From Neoakkermansia glycaniphila (GTDB taxonomy: Bacteria > Verrucomicrobiota > Verrucomicrobiia > Verrucomicrobiales > Akkermansiaceae): a stretch of 64,000 nucleotides of DNA. The position numbers and the translations under genes were made by a program. The DNA lies in NCBI RefSeq assembly GCF_001683795.1, contig NZ_LIGX01000023.1:19161-83160 (forward strand). Direction: 5' to 3'. The notes beneath the pieces were generated by a model. The model searched no databases. It saw only the letters and a list, made by a program, of their open reading frames with translations, and was not told the origin of the DNA. This document shows positions 58,183 to 64,000 of this stretch, piece after piece (position 1 is the first letter of the stretch; each line of letters starts with the position of its first letter).

Positions 58183-59931
58183 ATGACAGAAGAAAACACA
58201 TCCTATCCGGAAGCGCCGGAAGGAAGCATTCGCCTCAACAAATTCCTCGCATCGTGCGGGTATGAATCGCGCCGGGCAGCAGACAAACTCATCGCCGAAG
58301 GACGCGTCGAAATCAACGGCAAAGCCGTCGACACCCCCGGAATCCGCGTCCTCCCGACGGACTTCGTCAAGGTTGACGGACGCCACGCCACCCCCAAGGA
58401 AGAAATCACCATCCTGCTCAACAAACCTCGCGGCATCGTATGCAGCCGCGAAGCGCAGGGAGCAGACGGCACGGTCTACGACCTCCTGCCCGTCCGCTAC
58501 AACTACGTCAACTACGTCGGCCGCCTCGATGCGGACTCCGAAGGCCTCGTCATCATGACCAACAACGGCGTACTGGCCCAGACGCTTGCCCACCCCTCCA
58601 ACGGCATCGAAAAAGAATACTGGGTCACACTCGACCAGAACTTCGACAACTCCGTCCTCATCCAGCTCCTCAAGGGACTCCGCATCCCCGAAGGCCAGGC
58701 CAAGGCCAAATACGTCAGCCGCCTCTCGGCACGCCGCGCCTGCGTCGTCCTCGAACAGGGCCTCAAACGCCAAATCCGCCAGATGTTCTCCTGCATGGGC
58801 CTGCGGGTCAAAAAACTCGTCCGCGTCCGCATCGGTTCCCTCTGGGGCGGCGATCTCGAACCCGGCGCCTGCCAGGTACTCACGGCGGACGAAATCGCCC
58901 TTGCTCTGAAAAACCCGCCCAAACAGCGCAAGCTCATCGGAGCCAAGCAAGCCTTCAAACCGCGCACGACGGAAACCTCCGACTACACCCCGGCCGAAGA
59001 CAACGACGATGACGACAACTACGTCTTCGACCCGGCGGACTTCGAAATCGGAGACGACGACGAAACTCCCGGCCTCACCAAATTCTCTGAAGGCGAAGCC
59101 TACGAACCCGAACAGGAAACCGAACGCCGCTTTGGCCGCGCTCAGGGACCGCGCAAATTCGACGGAGAACGCCGCAGCTTCGGCAACGACCGCAACTCCG
59201 GTGGCGAACGCCGCTCCTTTGGAGACCGCAAACCCTTCGGTGAACGCCGCTTCGACGGAGAACGCCGCAGCTTCGGCAACGACCGCAACTCCGGTGGCGA
59301 ACGCCGCTCCTTCGGAGACCGCAAGCCCTTCGGCGAACGCCGCTTCGACGGAGAACGCCGCAGCTTCGGCAACGACCGCAATTCCGATGGCGAACGCCGT
59401 TCCTTTGGAGACCGCAAACCCTTTGGCGAACGTCGCTTCGACGGAGAACGCCGCTCCTTCGGAGACCGCAAGCCCTTCGGCGAGCGCCGTTTCGACGGAG
59501 AGCGCCGCAGCTTCGGCAACGACCGCAATGCCGGTGGCGAACGCCGCTCCTTCGGAGACCGCAAACCCTTCGGCGAACGCCGCTTCGACGGGGAACGCCG
59601 CAGCTTCGGCAACGACCGCAATGCCGGTGGCGAACGCCGCTCCTTCGGAGACCGCAAGCCCTTCGGTGAACGCCGCTTCGACGGAGAACGCCGCAGCTTC
59701 GGCAACGACCGCAATGCAGGTGGCGAACGCCGCTCCTTTGGAGACCGCAAGCCCTTCGGCGAACGCCGTTTCGACGGAGAACGCCGCAGCTTCGGCAACG
59801 ATCGCAATGCAGGTGGCGAACGCCGCTCCTTCGGAGACCGCAAACCTTTCGGCGAACGCCGCAGCTTTGGAGACAGGCCCAGCCGCCACTTCGGCGATCG
59901 CCCCGACCGCCGCTTCGGCCGCCAGGACTAA
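58183..59931 (+). CDS. RsuA/RluB-type pseudouridine synthase with long Arg-rich repeat tail
   Basis: A 582-residue protein. Residues about 12-70 are an S4 RNA-binding domain (SIRLNKFLASCGYESRRAAD). The catalytic domain follows, with GRLDADSEGLVIMTNNG and the Asp nucleophile, then KEYWVTLDQNFDNSV and the RQIRQMFSCMG end. This is a small-subunit or 23S rRNA pseudouridine synthase of the RsuA/RluB/RluE/RluF group. Residues about 250-320 are an acidic linker (DDDDNYVFDPADFEIGDDDE), and residues 326-560 hold eight tandem repeats rich in Arg, Gly, Phe and Asp. The tail is unusual for the family and could bind RNA or drive condensation. Confidence 0.9.
   Translation: MTEENTSYPEAPEGSIRLNKFLASCGYESRRAADKLIAEGRVEINGKAVDTPGIRVLPTDFVKVDGRHATPKEEITILLNKPRGIVCSREAQGADGTVYDLLPVRYNYVNYVGRLDADSEGLVIMTNNGVLAQTLAHPSNGIEKEYWVTLDQNFDNSVLIQLLKGLRIPEGQAKAKYVSRLSARRACVVLEQGLKRQIRQMFSCMGLRVKKLVRVRIGSLWGGDLEPGACQVLTADEIALALKNPPKQRKLIGAKQAFKPRTTETSDYTPAEDNDDDDNYVFDPADFEIGDDDETPGLTKFSEGEAYEPEQETERRFGRAQGPRKFDGERRSFGNDRNSGGERRSFGDRKPFGERRFDGERRSFGNDRNSGGERRSFGDRKPFGERRFDGERRSFGNDRNSDGERRSFGDRKPFGERRFDGERRSFGDRKPFGERRFDGERRSFGNDRNAGGERRSFGDRKPFGERRFDGERRSFGNDRNAGGERRSFGDRKPFGERRFDGERRSFGNDRNAGGERRSFGDRKPFGERRFDGERRSFGNDRNAGGERRSFGDRKPFGERRSFGDRPSRHFGDRPDRRFGRQD
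59158..59862 (+). repeat. Eight tandem repeats (93 nt / 31 aa units) in the pseudouridine synthase tail
   Basis: Seven full 93-nt units and one shortened 54-nt unit (the fourth) code for FDGERRSFGNDRNxGG then ERRSFGDRKPFGERR. Units 5-8 have Ala in place of Ser at the variable site (NAGG versus NSGG), and unit 3 has NSDG, so blocks of similar units suggest recent duplication. The repeats are open in more than one frame. Confidence 0.95.
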
Positions 59932-59948
59932 ACCTCACCGCACCAACA

Positions 59949-59980
59949 GCCCGAAGACACACCGTCTTCGGGCCTTTTCT
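59949..59980 (+). terminator. Rho-independent terminator
   Basis: A 10-bp stem GCCCGAAGAC / GTCTTCGGGC with an ACACC loop, then CTTTTCTT, follows the pseudouridine synthase stop codon. It lies just before the Sel1-protein start. Confidence 0.75.
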
Positions 59981-59989
59981 TCCCTTGCC

Positions 59990-61453
59990 ATGAAAACATT
60001 GCTCACAGCACTCTTCCTCCTGCAAGGCGCCAACCTTTTGCAGGCGGAAACCACCACACCAAACACCCCCCCCCCCTCCGCTCCGGCTGCAACCGAAGCC
60101 TTACCGCCGGAAGAAATCCAGAAAATGGAAGCCCTCGAACAGGCTGCCAACAAAGGCGACGCCAAAGCCGCCATGGATCTCGGCATCCGTTATGCAGCGC
60201 AGGAAAAAGGCATCGAGGCCGGCCAATGGGGAGAAAAATACCAGCAGATCCTCCGGGAAAAAGCCGAGAAAAACGATACTGCCGCCATGATCGACCTCGG
60301 CAGCCTCTACCTCCTCGGCAACATGACCCTCAGCATCCTGCCGAACGCCACCGAAAGCCGTAAATGGTGGCTCAAGGCGGCAGAAGCAGGACACGCCGCC
60401 AGCCAATACCAGATTGCCCGCATGATGGAAAAAGGCTACGGCGGCCCCAAGGAAACCGAACAGGCGAAACAATGGTATGCCAAAGCCCGCCAATCTCTCG
60501 GTGCCCTCGTGCAGAATGCCGAAAAGGCCGCTTCGGAAGATTTGTATTGGCTGGCTATCATGGAACGCGACGGACTCGGCGCGGAAGCCGCACCCGCACA
60601 AGCCCTCGCCCACATGCGGCAGGCAGCGGATAAAGGCCATGTCCACGCCGCCTACCGCGTCGCCCGCATGTACGAACAGGGAACCGGATGCGAAGCCTCT
60701 CCCGAACAGGCTCTCGCATGGTACCGCAAGGGAGCGGAACTCGGAAGCATCGACGCCATGATGATGCTCGCAGCCAACTACAAGGCGGGCCGCGGCGTAC
60801 CACAGGACCTCACGCTCAGCGTCAAATACCTCCAGCAGGCTGCCGCCCGGAACCACCCCGCGGCCATCTACCTCCTCGGCAAAGCCTACCTCTCGGGAGA
60901 AGGCATTGAAAAAGATCCGGCCAAAGCCCTCGCCTGCACCGAGCAGCTTGCCTCCTTCGGCTACGGCCCTGCTCTGCTCGACGCCGCCGACATGTACATG
61001 AGAGGCATCGGCACGGCCAGGGATGAGAAAAAAGCGGTCGACATGCTCACTCTCGCAGCCAACACCTACGGCGACGCTCCCGGAGCCGCCGCCGCCCATG
61101 CGCTCGCACTCTACTACGACGACCAAGGAAACAAGGAGCTGGCGGACACATGGTACTACATCGCCTCCGAACGCGGAGTGCCCGCCGCCATGGCGCGCCG
61201 CGGCCTGCTCCACCTCCTGCCCGGCTCCTCCCAGCCGTGGAACCCGTTGCGCGCATACAAATGGTGGAGCATCGGCGCAGAACGGGGAGACAAAACCAGC
61301 GCATTCTACAAAAACCTCATGCTCTGGGCCGGCATTCCTCTCGTCATCATCATCTGCATCATCCCGCTATTCATTGTCGCCCGGCTCAACAAACAAAGCC
61401 TCGCGCTGGATGCCGAAGCCGCCAAAAAAGCGGCGGAGCAGCCGAAACCATAG
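59990..61453 (+). CDS. Secreted/membrane Sel1-like repeat protein
   Basis: A 487-residue protein with a signal peptide (MKTLLTALFLLQGANLLQAE) and a series of Sel1/TPR-like repeats of about 36 residues (for example AAEAGHAASQYQIARMMEKGYG; AADKGHVHAAYRVARMYEQGTG; AAARNHPAAIYLLGKAYLSGEG). One TM helix near the C terminus (LMLWAGIPLVIIICIIPLFIV) anchors it, with a short charged end. It is likely a periplasmic protein-interaction scaffold. It follows the terminator and has no strong promoter visible. A reading frame shadow upstream joins it in frame through the repeats; the signal peptide fixes this start. Confidence 0.85.
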   Translation: MKTLLTALFLLQGANLLQAETTTPNTPPPSAPAATEALPPEEIQKMEALEQAANKGDAKAAMDLGIRYAAQEKGIEAGQWGEKYQQILREKAEKNDTAAMIDLGSLYLLGNMTLSILPNATESRKWWLKAAEAGHAASQYQIARMMEKGYGGPKETEQAKQWYAKARQSLGALVQNAEKAASEDLYWLAIMERDGLGAEAAPAQALAHMRQAADKGHVHAAYRVARMYEQGTGCEASPEQALAWYRKGAELGSIDAMMMLAANYKAGRGVPQDLTLSVKYLQQAAARNHPAAIYLLGKAYLSGEGIEKDPAKALACTEQLASFGYGPALLDAADMYMRGIGTARDEKKAVDMLTLAANTYGDAPGAAAAHALALYYDDQGNKELADTWYYIASERGVPAAMARRGLLHLLPGSSQPWNPLRAYKWWSIGAERGDKTSAFYKNLMLWAGIPLVIIICIIPLFIVARLNKQSLALDAEAAKKAAEQPKP

Positions 61454-61477
61454 CCATCGCGCAGCCCTCTTCCAACC

Positions 61478-61545
61478 GCGGAATGCCATACGGCATTCCG
61501 CAAACGGGAACGGACAACCGACTCTCACGAGCGTCGGTCCTTTTT
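61478..61545 (+). terminator. Tandem hairpins, second with T-run
   Basis: Hairpin 1 is a perfect 10-bp stem GCGGAATGCC / GGCATTCCGC (61478-61501). Hairpin 2 (61512-61540) is GGAC...CCGAC / GTCGGTCC with a 3-nt bulge and an inner CTC/GAG, then TTTTT. The second is a terminator for the Sel1 gene; the first may stabilise the 3' end. Confidence 0.7.
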
Positions 61546-61579
61546 CTTTCGGCAGGAACAGAGAAGACACCTTAGCGGC

Positions 61580-61608
61580 TTGACAACCTACCTACCCGAG
61601 AGTATCCT
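61580..61608 (+). promoter_or_regulatory. Predicted promoter of ppdK
   Basis: A consensus TTGACA (61580-61585) and TATCCT (61603-61608) are 17 nt apart. The leader before the ATG is about 57 nt, longer than those of hemB, metG or queA. Confidence 0.65.
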
Positions 61609-61671
61609 TCCTTTCCCGTGTGCGGCACCACGCTGCACACTTGTACGCAATCCACTGATTAACACACACAT

Positions 61672-64000
61672 ATGTCTAACACAACCTGCGCATGCAGCGC
61701 AACGCCCGACAAAATCGTCTATTCCTTCGGCGGAGGGACCGCCGACGGTAACGGCACTATGAAAAATCTCCTTGGCGGCAAAGGCGCCAACCTCGCCGAA
61801 ATGGCACGCATCGGCCTCCCGGTGCCTCCAGGCTTCACCATCACCACGGAAGTCTGCACCTACTACTACGCCCATGGCCGCACCTACCCCTGCACTCTTG
61901 ACAACGACATCAAGGCAGGCATCGCCAAAATGGAAGAAATCGTCGGCAACAAATTCGGCGACACCAAGGCCATGCCCCTCCTCGTCTCCGTCCGCTCCGG
62001 CGCACGCGAATCCATGCCCGGCATGATGGACACCATCCTCAACCTCGGCCTCAACGACGAAACCGTCGTCGCCATGGCAGACGCCACGCAGAACCCCCGC
62101 TTCGCATGGGACTGCTACCGCCGCTTCATCCAGATGTACGGCGACGTCGTCCTCGGCGTTCAGAAACTTCCGGGCGAAGACCACGAACCCTTCGAAACCG
62201 TCATCGAAAACCTCAAGCACGAACGCTACGGCAAGGACATCCTCGACTCCGACATGACCGCCGAAGACTCGCAGGAACTTGTCAAACGCTTCAAGGCCCT
62301 CGTCGCCGAGCGTACCGGCCACGAATTCCCCGTCTGCCCGTGGGAACAGCTTCAGGGAGCCATCGGAGCCGTCTTCGGTTCCTGGAACAACGACCGCGCC
62401 AACGTCTACCGCCAGAAATACGGCATCCCGTCCGAATGGGGTACCGCCGTCAACGTCCAGGCCATGGTCTTCGGCAACACCGGTGACGAATCCGGTTCCG
62501 GCGTCGCCTTCACCCGCAACCCCGCTTCCGGCGAAAACGTCTTCTACGGCGAATTCCTCATGAACGCGCAGGGCGAAGACGTCGTTGCAGGCGTCCGCAC
62601 CCCCGATCCTGTGGCAGAACTCGCCAACGTCATGCCCGCGGCTCACGCCACCCTCAGCGAAATCCGCCAGACGCTGGAACAGCACTTCCACGACATGCAG
62701 GACTTCGAATTCACCATTCAGGACCGCAAGGTATGGATGCTCCAGACCCGCAACGGCAAGCGCACCGGCGTCGCCGCCTTCCGCATCGCCTGCGAAATGG
62801 TCGAAGAAGGCCTCATCGACTGGCAGACCGCCGTCAAGCGCATCCCCGCCGACCAGGTGGACCAGCTCCTCACCCCCATCTTCAGCGGCAACGCCATCAA
62901 GGAAGCCAAGCAAATCGCCCACGGCCTCCCCGCTGGCCCCGGCGCAGCCTCCGGACGCGTCTACCTCAATGCCGAACGCTGCGTCGAAGCAGCCGACCGC
63001 GGTGAAAAAGTCCTTCTTGTCCGCCTCGAAACATCGCCCGAAGACCTTCGCGGCATGATCGCGGCCGAAGGCATCCTCACCGCACGCGGCGGCGTCTCCT
63101 CCCACGCGGCCCTCGTCGCCCGCCAGATGGGCAAGGTCTGCGTCTGCGGCGCCGATGCCCTCAACATCGACTACGCGGCCCGCACCATCACCGTCAACGG
63201 CGAAACCGTCAAGGAAGGCGACTACCTCTCCATCGACGGCACCACCGGCCTCGTCTACCTCGGCAAGGTCGACACCGCTCCTTCCGAAATCATCCAGGTG
63301 CTCATCGACAAAACCCTTGCCCCCGAACAGAGCCGCGCCTACCAGAACTTCGCCAAGCTCATGGACTGGTGCAGCCAGGCCACGCGCATGAGCGTCCGCA
63401 CCAACGCGGACTCCCCCTCGCAGGCTGAAGCCGCCATCGCGTTCGGAGCCACAGGCATCGGCCTCTGCCGCACCGAACACATGTTCTTCGAAGGCGACCG
63501 CATCGACTTCGTCCGCCAGATGATCCTCGCCACCAAGAAGGTTGACCGCGTGGCAGCCATCAACAAGCTCCTTCCCTTCCAGAAGAGCGACTTCAAGGGC
63601 ATTTTCAAGGCGCTCAAGGGCCTCCCGGCCACTGTCCGCCTCCTCGACCCGCCCCTCCACGAATTCCTTCCCCAGACCAAGGAACAGCAACGCGACCTCG
63701 CAGAAAAATTCGAACTTCGCGTCGAAGACATCATGCGCCGCGTCTCGGAACTCCATGAATTCAATCCCATGCTCGGCCACCGCGGCTGCCGCCTCGGCAT
63801 CGCCTACCCCGAAATCACCGAAATGCAGGCTCGCGCCATCATCGAAGCCGCCATCGAAGTGACCGAAGAAGAAGGCTTCGAAGTCGTGCCGGAAATCATG
63901 GTACCCCTCGTCGCCTTCAAGAAAGAACTCGACATCCAGAAAGCCGTCATCGACAAAGTCGCCGCTCAGGTATTCGAAGAAAAGGGCAAAACCATCAAAT
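61672..64000 (+). CDS. ppdK: Pyruvate, phosphate dikinase (partial, runs off the window)
   Basis: The first 776 codons of a protein of about 900 residues are visible. It interconverts pyruvate and PEP with ATP and phosphate. The N-terminal nucleotide domain shows [12 protein letters not shown] then [24 protein letters not shown] and [19 protein letters not shown]. The phospho-His is in [18 protein letters not shown], and the C-terminal PEP domain begins with [12 protein letters not shown]. The ATG follows a leader with no strong ribosome binding site. With pfkA and the PTS proteins this links to control of the PEP-pyruvate node. The end lies beyond base 64000. Confidence 0.95.
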   Translation, partial: MSNTTCACSATPDKIVYSFGGGTADGNGTMKNLLGGKGANLAEMARIGLPVPPGFTITTEVCTYYYAHGRTYPCTLDNDIKAGIAKMEEIVGNKFGDTKAMPLLVSVRSGARESMPGMMDTILNLGLNDETVVAMADATQNPRFAWDCYRRFIQMYGDVVLGVQKLPGEDHEPFETVIENLKHERYGKDILDSDMTAEDSQELVKRFKALVAERTGHEFPVCPWEQLQGAIGAVFGSWNNDRANVYRQKYGIPSEWGTAVNVQAMVFGNTGDESGSGVAFTRNPASGENVFYGEFLMNAQGEDVVAGVRTPDPVAELANVMPAAHATLSEIRQTLEQHFHDMQDFEFTIQDRKVWMLQTRNGKRTGVAAFRIACEMVEEGLIDWQTAVKRIPADQVDQLLTPIFSGNAIKEAKQIAHGLPAGPGAASGRVYLNAERCVEAADRGEKVLLVRLETSPEDLRGMIAAEGILTARGGVSSHAALVARQMGKVCVCGADALNIDYAARTITVNGETVKEGDYLSIDGTTGLVYLGKVDTAPSEIIQVLIDKTLAPEQSRAYQNFAKLMDWCSQATRMSVRTNADSPSQAEAAIAFGATGIGLCRTEHMFFEGDRIDFVRQMILATKKVDRVAAINKLLPFQKSDFKGIFKALKGLPATVRLLDPPLHEFLPQTKEQQRDLAEKFELRVEDIMRRVSELHEFNPMLGHRGCRLGIAYPEITEMQARAIIEAAIEVTEEEGFEVVPEIMVPLVAFKKELDIQKAVIDKVAAQVFEEKGKTIK

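Noticed and set aside
59158..59862. A CRISPR array
   Set aside because: The repeats are 93 nt with no unique spacers, are in frame inside a pseudouridine synthase, and code for protein. No cas genes are near.
57994..59889. A large minus-strand frame opposite the repeat tail
   Set aside because: Its Ala/Glu/Phe/Val repeats are the reverse complement of the Arg/Gly/Phe repeats; there is no start context or motif, so it is a shadow of the pseudouridine synthase gene.

Overview
The window looks like part of a Verrucomicrobiota chromosome, most likely Akkermansia or a close relative. The evidence is the 51-residue small basic protein type known from Verrucomicrobia and Chlamydiae, a carboxynorspermidine-type polyamine dehydrogenase, a secreted GH29 alpha-L-fucosidase suited to mucin glycans, several type II prepilin-like proteins, and G+C-rich genes with mostly weak Shine-Dalgarno sequences. 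The genus is inferred; no 16S gene is present.

Layout. 1-4.8 kb: hemB, a BASS-type transporter, a TetR regulator, a small secreted protein and metG. 4.9-11.1 kb (minus strand): lineage-restricted proteins, namely a secreted 363-aa protein, a 574-aa charged protein, DUF2851, a STAS protein and a secreted SHD1-type metallopeptidase. 11.3-13 kb: carboxynorspermidine synthase and a small Cys/Lys/Gln protein. 13.1-24 kb (minus): LemA, a Xer recombinase, lipoproteins, a DUF486 protein, MeaB and a complete tripartite RND efflux pump. 24.2 kb: tRNA-Ser(GCU). 24.5-27.7 kb: a compact four-gene accessory operon of an unrecognised protein, a PP-loop/PAPS-reductase-like ATPase, a ParB-like protein and an N4/N6-type DNA methyltransferase, set between the tRNA and an AT-rich gap. 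28.2-32.4 kb (minus): Maf, IlvA, a PfkB kinase and an iron alcohol dehydrogenase. 32.5-37.7 kb (plus): fucosidase, NIF3-like, RluD-like, HAD phosphatase and an outer-membrane protein. 37.8-41.9 kb (minus): ptsI, ptsH, hprK and uppP. 42.1-46.8 kb (plus): three prepilin-like proteins, a lipoate ligase and a NUDIX-PPK2 reading frame. 46.8-48.4 kb (minus): a YjbR protein and a SMUG1-like uracil-DNA glycosylase. 48.5-52.7 kb (plus): pfkA, parA and priA. 52.8-54.4 kb (minus): FloA flotillin and a partner. 54.6-64 kb (plus): queA, a lipoprotein, tdh, a truncated metallo-hydrolase, the small basic protein, a pseudouridine synthase with a long repeat tail, a Sel1-repeat protein and the 5' part of pyruvate phosphate dikinase.

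How it works together. Most of the window is core metabolism: glycolysis and its control (pfkA, ppdK, EI/HPr/HPr kinase with no EII permease nearby), amino-acid and polyamine metabolism (ilvA, tdh, carboxynorspermidine synthase), and RNA modification (queA, two pseudouridine synthases). The clear accessory element is the 24.5-27.7 kb operon. Its genes overlap by 32, 4 and 8 nt, so they are almost certainly co-translated. The combination resembles IbrA/IbrB and recalls the PP-loop plus DGQHR pairing of phosphorothioate systems, which suggests an undescribed DNA-modification or regulatory system. Several genes have sigma70-like promoters whose -10 box lies only 5-9 nt before the start codon, which predicts leaderless mRNAs.
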